64,000 bases of DNA from Darksidea phi (Eukaryota > Ascomycota > Dothideomycetes > Pleosporales > Lentitheciaceae), in assembly GCA_030770425.1 (NCBI GenBank), contig JASJFT010000023.1, positions 124,001 through 188,000 of the forward strand, written 5' to 3'. Of the stretch, positions 37,211-47,537 are shown piece by piece. Every line of letters starts with the position of its first letter. The first letter of the stretch is position 1. The notes under the pieces are model-generated. The model did not search any database and was not told the DNA's origin. It worked only from the letters and a program-made list of their open reading frames with translations. Made by a program: the position numbers and the translations under genes.

Positions 37211-37350
37211 CACGTTTGAAGGCTTGGCGCGGTAGAACCTCTCGTCTGCGCTAAAGATTGCAGTGCAAGAGAGGCGAAAGCCTCCGCCTCTCTTGCACTG
37301 CAATCTTTAGCGCAGACGAGAGGTTCTACCGCGCCAAGCTTTCAAACGTG
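37211..37350. repeat. Near-perfect inverted repeat, 66-nt arms, 8-nt spacer
   Basis: Arms 37211-37276 and 37285-37350 are reverse complements with one mismatch seen near the outer ends (GAAGGC versus the partner's GCTTTC). They begin CACGTTTGAA and end TTCAAACGTG. The central 8 nt include AAAGCC. No target-site duplication and no open frame of note is seen. It could form a hairpin or cruciform, be a foldback element, or be a palindrome created during assembly. Confidence 0.85.
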
Positions 37351-39367
37351 CCTCGGCACTACAGATTGTAATCGTGAATTCTCCCGCTGAGACACAATAC
37401 CGAATACAACTACTATAGCTTGGCTGGGCCGCTTCCTGCTCTTGGCTTATTCAAATACTATTTTTATGGATTAATTAGATTCGAATAATACAGTCAAGGA
37501 TGGAACCAAAGTGCTTCGTAGAGAGGCTATCTTCACCCTCATCCGATATCGGCCTGCATCCTCGCTATTCTGCTGGAATCTCTCAACTTTTCTCTAAGGG
37601 AATTGCGAAAGTGGGTAGGAAACTTTAAATGGATATAGAAGGCCCCTAGATATAGAGTTACTAGCCTGCGTTAGGTAATAGTAGGAGGCTAGATCAGCGG
37701 CGTATCTGATATTCGTAATCCAACGATCTCCAGTGGTACCATGTAAAAATAGAATTGGGTTTTGCCAAAGCAAACAAACTTGTACATAGTATATAAACTA
37801 CATTGTAATATCAAGCCAGGCCAGCTGGCATAGGTCGCGGAACGCCACTTGAGTCAAGGGAGGAAATAAGCCAACAAGTTAAAATAAACAAAAATCCATA
37901 AAATGATACATATAGCCGGGGAGCAGCTTCCCGAGAATAGTGCTGGTGCTAAGGAAAATTAGCAGTTAAAGAATCCACTTAGATCATAATAGGTAGTACG
38001 TACACATTATCCTAGGCATTACCACGAGCCGCCAGGATATGCACCACATAGATGATTCGAATATTCAGCCGCGGAGTAGTTGCTCCGACACCAGGGCACC
38101 GAGGTCCCAAGTTGTATCTGACTAGCCTCTTACGGCTGGATCGGCCATGACCGCAAGTATAGTATTTGGTCTCCTGGTAGTAGTAGCACATAATTCCTTG
38201 AGTTTCTTCGTTGGTCAGTAGTTGCCACAGAACAAGCAATACACCACTGGAAAGATACAAGGGGCATTTATAACCACTTCAGATAACTTACTGAGTTGAG
38301 CCTAAGAATATTTGGGATTTCGAATCAAAATCCTGCTAAGGATATAACAATATTTGTATGCTTGAGTTCCGAAGCGGATATACCGTGAATTGAGAAGCTT
38401 TAAAACAGATAAATGTGCGATGTTTTCTGACAGATGATACGGAAACCCAGAGGATTTTATGCTTCACTATGCAGACCCATTTCCCATACTATCGTTGACT
38501 TGCTCAGCATCCAGACTTATTCTCCTTCTTAATTTTGAACTTTGGTATAAGATCTCCTTGATTTGGACCCTGCTAAAGGCCATGATTGGCTTCAAGAAAA
38601 CGGGACAGAGACTACCGGTTTCAAATTTCGATGTCATTGCTAACCCAAGCCATTATCATTTGATGATATTATTGGATCGTATCCCTATGTCAAACGAGAG
38701 CGAGTGTCAAGAGCCGCGCCCGGGATGAAGATTATCTAATTGACGTAGCGGGGAGTCTAATATTGTTAGACATCATTTGAGCATCTTACGTTGCGCGTTA
38801 GACAATCATCCGAGAAGCGCTTCCTGAAGAAATTCTGCTGTGCCACCCTCAAGGTAATGAAAGCGGTCGCACCGATTGGGTAGAAGTTTACTGTGCTGGT
38901 GTTCTTCGGAACTATGGCTTGGGTTGGATGTGCTCGCGCGGCGCAGTAATGTCTGTTGGCGCTTGGGCGAAGCACGGACGTGATACACCGCAAGAAAACA
39001 CAAGGTGTGTCGACTGTACTGTTTTCACCATCTACAACGCTTTGGAAAACAGGTGTATTCAACTTGTGTCGACTTTTGACGCTTAAAGAACTATGCACGG
39101 GGCAGTGGTCATAGGACAGTTTTGCAAAGATTGTCCTAGAAATAGGGGGAATTCGTAAATGGTGGTACCGTGTTGCGTATTATGAAAACCAGAGCATGAA
39201 GCCGCCACTGGCTAGACTGCAGACTATAGAAACGAGAAAATGAGGAAAGCAAAAAAGGAAGCACCTAGAATGTAACGACTGAGGCAACCATCCTTGGCAC
39301 AGCCGAACACACTCCCTTTGGCCCTAAGGAAGGCCATCAAACCGGTTGAGACATACATGCCAAAGGA
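37351..39367. other. AT-rich gene-poor region with a possible remnant
   Basis: About 2 kb of AT-rich DNA. A minus-strand frame at 38012-38260 contains CYYYQETKYYTCGHG, reminiscent of short Cys-rich fungal proteins with a YxCGH motif, and may be a fragment of one. Nothing else is readable. Confidence 0.4.
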
Positions 39368-40582
39368 CTAGGCCTGCAGTATATCGATAATCTTCTTGAC
39401 ACCTTCCAAGTCTCCCCCCGGAGTACCAGATAGCCCTTGGTCAATCCAGCCATGGGTACGGCCTCCGAAATCAACAATCCATGCGTCCTCATTTTTGTCA
39501 ATCAGCACGTTGTCAACCTTTACGTCACCCCATACCACTCCAATGTTGTGAAGCTTTCGAATTGTGGTTTGAATCTGTGTAGCCCATTTTACTCTTTGAG
39601 GTTTTGGGGTGCTCTTGAGGTCGACATAAGCAAGAGAGGGCTCCGCGGCTTGGACATACTCCGTGACTATTCCTACCAGATCTCCATTTTTACTCCTGAC
39701 AATTCCTTCAAGCCGTGGGATTGGACTTCTCGTATATTGGCATCCGGTATTTGATGCAGTGCGTTAAATTCATGTTGGAGGGAGTCGTGAAAGAAGTCGC
39801 CAGCGATCTTGCAACATCTCTCATGTCCGTTCACCGAGACCTTAAAGACTCTCCTTGCGAACAGATTCTTAACCACTTCGGTATCGGTAGCATCGATGAG
39901 AGGTAAATCTGTCTTAATACCAGTGATCTCTAGGGTCTACCGAGCGGCTGGGTCTTTAAACTCTTCCGTACGTTGGACAAGCGTTGCTTTAACTTTCATG
40001 GTGACCACTTGAAAGGTAAAGGTTTCTGGGTTCAGACACATGAAAATTGGGCTTTTCATTCCCGCTAGGAGGCGCATTATCTCGCATAATAGGCATCGAG
40101 AGGACTTCAATACTGTCGGATATCTTCTTCATAAGGGTCGACTCTTTGTCGTCATCATCTCTGACGATTTGAAGCTCATCCAACCACTTTCCTTCAATAG
40201 TGTTTATCTCGTCATAACCGGGGGTACGCTCAGGAGATAGACCCACAACGAATCGCTTGTCATTGAACATTAAAATGACGCGGAAATCCTCGACGTCGGG
40301 ATCTCAGTCGATTGTCTCCATGTAGGAGTTGGTCGCAGTGGCCTCTTCTAACATCGTTCTCCCACAAGCAGATCTGCATCGAGAAAGTGAAGTAGAAATG
40401 ATCTGCAACAAAACAGGGAAGAAGAAATGGTTATCTTTCCAATGCCCCTCAAAAGACGACCAATGCGGAGACAATTGGTTGGAGCGAGCACGAAGGAAAC
40501 TACCTCTATTCTGAGAGGGACAGCTGTTGCAAGTCTCAGGATGCGATTTTGGCGCCAGAACCGATGCTAAGACTCGGGTCAT
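39368..40582 (-). pseudogene. Decayed protein-kinase-like gene
   Basis: Minus-strand translation of the 3' part reads KLHNIGVVWGDVKVDNVLID followed by AWIVDFGGRTHGW and GTPGGDLEGVKKI. These are the catalytic loop (HGVVWGDVKxDN) and DFG-like loop of a fungal kinase-like family. Upstream pieces in other frames (VKNLFARRVFKVSVNGHE, and further up ERTPGYDEINTIEGKWL) fit the N-terminal lobe. The frame is broken by a TGA near 40304 and by at least two frameshifts (about 39700 and about 39990). DFGG instead of DFG and GDVK instead of the usual RDLK are typical of this kinase-like group. Confidence 0.65.
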
Positions 40583-40924
40583 TGCGTCCTCCTGTCCGCA
40601 GATGGTTCAATAATTCCAAGAACGGCTTCGGGCCTACAGCGGCACAGCGAGGAAGCACACACACAACAGCGCTCAAATCAGTCAGAAATCAACAATAACC
40701 GCCATAGCGGCGCAGCAGGCTACTATCCCGGGAGTAATCACGTCCACCGGTCCCAGACTCTCAACTGGCTAGGGTGATGCAGGCATCCGGTTCGCGCCCT
40801 ACATGTCGGAAAAGTGAGGCCTGATTGATGGAAGTTGTTGCGAATTAGAGCACTTTCGCACGGCCCAGAATAGCCGCATCGCGCGGCTAAGAGGCCACGC
40901 TAGCACTATGTTGAGGGGCTTTGT
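40583..40924. other. Intergenic
   Basis: About 340 bp between the kinase remnant and the transporter's 3' end. Nothing recognised. Confidence 0.5.
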
Positions 40925-42735
40925 CTACTGATACTTTTGCCGCAGAGCTCCGCCGTATCTAATCAATGTTTGAGCCTTTCGATACCAAATGACACACCAT
41001 TGTACGTGCCGGAATATGAGAGCTGGGCCCGGCACGGTCAATGCCGCCGCCAGAAACCCCAGCAGCGTATTTCCCCATCCGAGTCCCAGCCTGGCATACA
41101 TTGCCGGCGCAACGAGAGGTAAGACACCTCCGACTGCGCTCCTAGTCATGGTTACGCAGGCCTGGGCTGATGCTGCATAGTCTGTGAATGCGTCGATTAC
41201 GTAGGTCGAGACCAGAGCAAACACCACCATGAATCCAACCCCAAACGGAAACATGCCGATAATCGGTGCGATCCAGTGGACCTTTTTGTCGACTGTCCAC
41301 CCGTAGATGAAAAAGGAAACGGGAATGAACCAGGCAAACCAGATTGATGGTGCCAGTCGCATCTCTGGCTCAAACTTGCCATTGTTTGCCCGTATGCGAC
41401 GCGACACCGATGCATCGCTGACGTACCCGACCACCAAGATGCCCACAATCTGGCCCACTCCCACGCCAATGAATGAAAGGCCTGTGAGACCAGTGGACCA
41501 CCCGTATTGCTCTACAAAGACCATGGCAATGGTGGCAAAGAGCAGGTACAAAAGTCCATACACGACAGCCAGGTAGATTGACAGCAAGAATGCGACCGGC
41601 GACAGACACAGCAGCTGATAGAAAACTTAGTGTTGGCGAAACGAGAACGTCTTGGATTCGCGCACCTTGATCGGCCGAGCCAAAGCGAGAAGAATGTATG
41701 CCGCCTTGGCCTCCTTCTTTTCCGACAATGGCGCGCCTCGGGCAGCGAGATTTGGGCCATTTAAGCTTCTTCTCAGCCTCAAAGCTCTGCGGTCGAGGAG
41801 AACTCTGTGATTCGTCTCTCGGTTGAACAGCAGCATCAACGCACCGAGCGCCGCTGAGAGAATAGCCAGCAGCCAATACACCCATTTCCAACCCGTGCTC
41901 TCTGCAAGAAAGCCTCCGCATATTGGGCCAATGACGGGGCCAATCGGCGGAAAAATGGAGGATATGCTAATGACTTTGCCGCGCTCTTCCAGGCGGAAAA
42001 GGTCTGCAACAATTCCACTCCCAATGACGAGACAGCCCGAAGCGCCAACGCCGACAAAGAAACGGAGAAATATGAGCACGGAAAAGTTCGGCGAGAAGGC
42101 GCAGCACACATTCATGAACGCGAAGAACCAGTTGGAACCTTCCAGAGGCTGCCGAGAGTCTGCTGAATATTTTCAGAGCTGCATGGACATGGAGACTTGC
42201 CAGGCGGCGACCGTACAGCTCACTGAGAGGTGCAAAGACGCTACCGCCAGCCTAGAAAATAATGAACATGCAGATTCCAAGGACGAATAATCCACACTAG
42301 GGCGTACCAGATATCCAATGAGAAATACGCTCACAGGAAAAGCTTGCAGAGTCGAAGAATCGCATCCCAGCGCCTGGCCAGTTTGCTCAACAGTCGGCGC
42401 CACTATGGACGATGCCATTGGACTAGCTGCTTCAATGTCACCCTGTGGTGGTTGAATCGGAGAACATACTTGATAAAACTCAATGCGCTGAGCTGCGCAA
42501 TAACCAGCCACTTGACCGTCGGTTTCCAGTTTCTTGATGGGCGTCAAACTCGTCTTGCGAGTCTCGCCAGTACGCGAAAGAGCACCTACAGTGGATTTTC
42601 CGGGTCGTCTTCGCCATTCCACAAAACGACCTCGCTTCCAAAACTCGTCAATGGAGCATCTGGCATTTCTCCTCGGACATCCGGTGCCGCCAATGACTGT
42701 GCCAGCGATACATTCTCTCGACCCTCGGCTGCCAT
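40925..42735 (-). CDS. MFS transporter, DHA1-type (12 helices)
   Basis: Six exons give 515 residues: introns 42533-42589 (phase 2), 42423-42469 (phase 2), 42252-42307 (phase 0), 42149-42200 (phase 0, GC donor GCAAGT) and 41615-41665 (phase 0). The joins restore family phrases: GEDDPENPL-NWKPTVKW, LSFI-PMASSIVAPTVEQT, IGYL-AGGSVFAPLSELYGRR. A TAA in the last intron is not a broken codon; it is spliced out. About twelve hydrophobic segments are visible. DDPENPLNW marks the DHA1 drug-H+ antiporter/polyamine-transporter subgroup, and LSELYGRR is the loop 2-3 motif A. It should sit in the plasma membrane. As the first gene of the cluster it is a good candidate for product export or self-protection. 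Confidence 0.9.
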
Positions 42736-43345
42736 AATTGAATTCGATCGTACTTGTCACGAGTGTTTCTTGCGATCGCATTGGACATCATGGCCAGAGC
42801 CTTGGTCATCTGTTTTATATGCGGAGAAAAGCGGCTTTTGGCATACACGAGGTCGGCGGCTTCGGGAGGCCCATGTCGTTTTGACACCTATGAAGTCAGC
42901 CCAGCGCAAATCGCCTGGTCCGTCCGCGTAGACCGACCTGAGCATTTATAATGTGGGGGCGAATTTCCCTCTTGATAGAGTAATATGCTCACCACAACGT
43001 CAGTCAGCCATGCTGATCCTGTACGTCGATGAAAGCAGCAGCGTCCGGCTATTTTGGCACGCCACCAAATCCTGCAAAATAGATTCGCGTCTCAATTAGG
43101 AGAATGTCCTGATAAATTACCGTACAGGTCGCCTACCCAATGGCTCATGCTTTGGGATGTTGACCTAAGAGCACAATTACGACCTGCGTTGCAAAATGCG
43201 CCTACTTGGCCTACATGTGCCTCGGCATGATCTTGACAGCATTGATTTGAGACTGGAATTTCTAGTCTTTTCCGACTGTCCACTGAATCTACACACGCCT
43301 TGTAGCGATCCAAGAGCGGCTTCGCACCCCATGAAATGGCCTCGG
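42736..43345. other. Promoter region of the MFS gene
   Basis: About 610 bp between the transporter start and the epoxide-hydrolase stop. Open frames on both strands are without motif. Confidence 0.5.
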
Positions 43346-44483
43346 TCAATCATTTCTTGCCAGGACAACCTCCGCGAACCAGTCTTTGAGGTGGCCATTG
43401 ATACCGTTTGGGTCAAGAATCTGGCAAAAGTGACTAGACTCTGATTCCCGTCTCCTGAGATTAGGAACGTAGGCCTCCATACCGACGCTCATGCTCGGTG
43501 GTAGAAACCTGTCTTGCGAGGCTTGTACAAAGAGATAGGGGACTTGAATTTTGACATCTGGCTCGATTGATCTTTCATCCTCCCAGTTTGCTCGGCGATT
43601 TCTGTACCAGTTCACTATGACCGTCAGCACAACCAGAGTTAGCAGCCGGCGCCACTCTACTCACGCGCTGCTCCGATTCCATTCCTTGCATACTCCTCGA
43701 CATAGAATATCAGCTCTTCCTCGGTCAGCTGGTCCGACCTCTGCAACAAGGGCCAGTTCTCAAACAATGCTCGCTCCGTGGAGAATGCTGCTTCGCCATT
43801 AGGTCCGCGCCCGCCATAGGTTGCGATCCAAAACTGCCGGAGCGCTTCCTTTGAGCTCAATCGCTCTTCCAGAGCTTTGCCAGCAAACTGACCTTGGTAC
43901 TTGAAAGTCGGATACTTGGCGACGTACTGGTCAAAGTCCAGCCATTCCTTTTCAGGTGGAAGATATGGCGTTCCAAGAGTAAAGATGTGACTGACCAGAT
44001 CGGGGTGGTACAGACACGTCCTAGTCGCAATCATTCCGCCCCAGTCGTGGCCTCCGAGGATTACCTTGGAGACTCCGAGCTGTGAAGCGAGCTCCTTGAT
44101 GTCGTCGGCGGCGCGTTTGAACGTGTAGAACGAGATGGCCTCCGGCGACTCTGGAGATACAGGCGGCGCATCCGTTCGTCCATACCCCATGCAGTCGATC
44201 GCAACCACCCGCAGGCTAAGCTCCATCAAAGGCTTCAGCTGATAGCGCCATCCAAACGAAAGGTCTTGGAAGCCGTGGACCAGAATCACTGTGTGCTTTG
44301 GCGGGCCTTGTTTGGGCTCGCCGAGCAGATAGTCTCGTCTTTTGTGAGCTCACTACCCATTCAAAAGACTTGAAAATCAGGGCACAACTCACGGTATCGT
44401 TTTCCATTGAGCGTGGTGTACTCGTGGCTGACCTCTGGGTCATGCCATGGATTAATGGTTGCTGGCTTGTTAAGAGTAGACAT
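43346..44483 (-). CDS. Epoxide hydrolase, alpha/beta-hydrolase fold
   Basis: Three exons with introns 44334-44392 and 43615-43664 (both phase 1) give 342 residues. Key features: the oxyanion-hole region HGFQD (His at about 50), the nucleophile elbow GGHDWGG with Asp at about 127, a late acidic residue in ASQDRFLPPS (Asp about 288) and the general base His at about 315 (ESSHF). The nucleophile is Asp, which marks epoxide hydrolases rather than esterases. MGYGRTDAPP and FKRAADDIKEL are typical of the soluble fungal group. It would open an epoxide to a diol, plausibly one made by a cluster P450. The usual HGFP is HGFQ here. It is soluble, with no signal peptide. It faces the P450 at 44998 across a 514-bp divergent promoter. 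Confidence 0.92.
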
Positions 44484-44997
44484 AGTTGAGGGGCCGCGAT
44501 TGGAAGGTTTGAAACTGTTGGACCGCCCAAAGAATGTAAAGATATAGACTCGACCTTGCTGAGTTGGAATCTCCCCCGAACCGGCATCTAGCGCTGACAC
44601 GTCAGCAAGCGTATAGTCCATGTCGATGCGGTCCTTGTCCATGCCATCACGCACAGCTCCACTGTGACTGCGCATCCTTGTCCCTACATTTTTATCGCTG
44701 ACGCATACCGCTAAAACCTAGTCGGGAGCTATTGCTCCTTGGCAATTTGAGTGGCTTCCGTTCTGAGGCAAATTCGGGTCTGAACTCATATGCCCTTCCT
44801 GAGACAACTTTGGCGTCTAAGCTTGGTGTATGGTATTTGAACGCATGACGCTGCCATCTCGTTCGCCAGCGCAAGCCCTGCGTACCGAATTGCACTTGTT
44901 CAAATTTGCGAGCTTTCAAATACATCTACCGCTTCAATCTCAGCATCAGGCACATCCTCTACATTAAGAACTCTCTCTACATCAGGACACCGCACTG
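44484..44997. promoter_or_regulatory. Shared divergent promoter, epoxide hydrolase and P450
   Basis: 514 bp separate the two start codons, so the region should drive both genes and is a natural place for a cluster regulator to bind. No palindromic CGG-type site could be singled out by eye. Confidence 0.5.
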
Positions 44998-46794
44998 ATG
45001 CAGCTTCCGCAAGGTTTGTCTATGTCTGACGGCCTCAAGTGGCTTGTCTTAGCTTGTGGAGTCGCCTATGGCGTAACTGTATGCTCAAAAACAAATAGGC
45101 CGCCGTGCCAGAGTCGACAATTGCTAATCCGTCTCCAAGATCTTTGTGATATGCGTTTATCGGCTCACATGGCATCCTCTAGCCAAGTATCCCGGCCCGT
45201 TTCTGGCCAAGTTGACGAATGGCTATGCTGCGTATCACGCCCTTGTTGGAGACTTGCATCTAGACATGTGCAAAGCTCATGCTACGTATGGTGAGCGTTC
45301 CTCGTCCGTATTCAAGATTTGAGGCTTCTGACTCTGCGAAAGGGCCGACTGTGCGCTACGGCCCGAACCGCATCCTCGTCAACACGGCCAAAGGCCTCCA
45401 CGACATCTACGGCTACGGAAAGAACATCAAAAAATCAAAAGGCTACCTCCCAATCCTGCCAGCTCCAGGGGCCTGGAGCGTTCACACGTCAATCGACAAG
45501 GCCATGCACGGCCACAAGCGCAGGGTCATCAGTCAGGGTCTCTCGGACGATTGCATTAAGGCATTCGAGCCCGCATTCCTGGTGCATCTGCGACGGTTCA
45601 TGAGTAAAATCGCTCCAGAAGCCACGGAAGCAGGTGATGACGGATGGAGCAAGCCAATCAACATGACACCTACCTGTCCGTGACTCCTGATTCCCGTTTT
45701 CAACCGACGCTTATAAACATAGGCAATCACTTTACCTTTGACGTGATGGGAGAGTTTGGCTTTGGCAAAGCCTTTGGTCTGCAGGATGGGCCTGAGAATC
45801 GATTCATCATCAAGGCGATTGCAGCGTCCAACGTCCGCACGAGCATCTACTGCCAGTTTCCGCAGCTTGCAGCGCTGAAGCTTGAAAGAATTTTGTACCC
45901 CCGAGGCAGCGAAATGCGCCAAAAGTTTCTCAAGGTAACGCGCGAATTCGCCGAGGAGCGGACCACCCAAGAGAAAGACTCCAAGAGCGATCTGTTTCGG
46001 TTTGTCGTCGACGCCAAAGATCCCGAGACTGGCAAGGGATTCTCCATTACGGAGCTGTGGGCGGAGAGCAAGTTCTTAATCGTGGCAGGTTGGTCGTGCA
46101 CTCTTTCCATGTGGCATTTGTCAAAGGACCCAAGCTCACAGTAGTAGGATCCGACACGTCTTCAACGGTGCTGGCAACAAGCTTCTTCTACCTGGCTCGG
46201 TATCCAGAGGTCAAAGAAAAGCTGTATCGGGAAGTCCACTCTGCCTTTTCGTCTTTGGAAGACATTTGCATGGGTTCCAAGCTCATGTCTTGCACCTACC
46301 TCCGAGCCTGCGTGGACGAAACAATGCGCATGAATCCGCCAGCAGGAGGAGCAATGTGGCGCGAAGTCGACAAGGGAGGAGCGTTTGTCAACGACGTCTA
46401 TGTTGAAGAGGGCTTTGACGTGGGGACATCGATGTATGCGGTCCACCACAACGAGGATTACTATCCTAGGTCTTATGACTTTAGGCCTGAACGGTGGATC
46501 AAGTCCGACGAGTTTTCGGCCGAGGCTGTCGAGGCGGCACGTAAATGCCTGAACCCCTTCTCTCTCGGGCCACGCGGCTGTATCGGACGCGCCCTTGCAC
46601 TGATGGAAATCAGACTCACGCTGGCAAGGGTAATTTGGGAATACGATCTGAAGAAGCCAGACGGACCCCTCGGCAAAGTCGGTGAAGGGAACCCCAACGC
46701 AAGGAACGGCCGGCATCGTGTCAACGAGTTCCAGCTGATTGATCACTTGACAAGCGAAAAGGATGGGCCGTATATCCAATTCAAGAGGAGGTAA
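44998..46794 (+). CDS. Cytochrome P450 monooxygenase, five exons
   Basis: Introns 45079-45139 (phase 0), 45291-45342, 45676-45722 and 46089-46147 (all phase 1) assemble 525 residues. The N-terminus is a membrane anchor (LKWLVLACGVAYGV...IFVICVYRL), followed by the proline-rich hinge WHPLAKYPGPFL. The I-helix AGSDTSS begins at residue 310 across intron 4. The ExxR pair is Glu 368/Arg 371 (VDETMRM), then a PERF-like RPERW, and the heme loop FSLGPRGCIGRA with cysteine at about 455. The protein resembles fungal secondary-metabolite P450s of the isotrichodermin C-15 hydroxylase/benzoate para-hydroxylase-like class. The frame is intact. It probably oxidises the cluster scaffold, and the epoxide hydrolase next door suggests epoxidation as one possibility. 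Confidence 0.9.
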
Positions 46795-47537
46795 GACATG
46801 CGTGGAGCTCTTGCAGTGCGCGTTACCGCACATGGAAGTTGCCTCTTTACCAGCCGTCCGGGCAGAGGTGGCGATGCCAGCACCTGCTAGTAGCCGTTTA
46901 GCTCTAGTGATGACGGGGATAATGAATACAAGGGGACAATTTTACGTTGCACTAGTGTATCGGTCATACAAATATTCTAACGTGCTGCTGCTGAATCATC
47001 CCTCACGGGGGCTGACGGGATTTGTCCCGCGTAGCTGAAAGTCCTGAACTCAGTAGCCTATAAGGGCCTAATACCTACCATTTTTGGTACCTTGGTACCC
47101 ACATTCCGGGTGCCCAGAAGGCCTCCACAAGGACCTCCTAAGCCACATAGGCCTCTACAAGGGCTCCAAAGGCTCCAAAGTCTCCAAATGCTTCAGGGCC
47201 CTAGGGCCACAGAGGCCTTGTACCCCTTTTGGGAACTCTTGAGGAAGCCTCTCCCACAGCGGCAGGACAAACCCCATTAGCAATCCACGCGTGCTAAGTT
47301 AATCAGCATCCATATCTTTGCCAAGAGGCATATACACGTAAGCACTAGTGGAGAGAGAGCAGTCACGTTATCTTCTAGATAGACCTCGTCGGAAGCATTG
47401 TGCCATAAACATTACCAGTGTCCACATTGAGTAAATGAAGGCATTCGAGTTGTTCACTTTTATCATATACTAGATCGGGCTAGAGTTGAACACGTTTCAA
47501 TGGTGCAAACGTTGGATTCCTCGACGGCCTTTGCCAT
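46795..47537. other. Intergenic with low-complexity AGGCCT/CTCCAAAG repeats
   Basis: About 740 bp between the two P450 genes. At 47090-47230 there is an imperfect, purine/pyrimidine-skewed tract with several short repeats (GGTACC twice, AGGCCTC, GGCTCCAAAGG, CTCCAA). A 62-codon Pro/Gln-rich frame over it looks like a by-product of the repeat. Confidence 0.6.

Noticed and set aside
41615..41665. In-frame TAA suggesting a broken transporter
   Set aside because: The stop lies inside a GTGCGC...ATCAG intron; removing it restores the family phrase RPIK-LLCLSPVAFLLS in phase, so the gene is intact.
47092..47280. Pro/Gln-rich 62-codon frame
   Set aside because: It is the translation of a low-complexity DNA tract.
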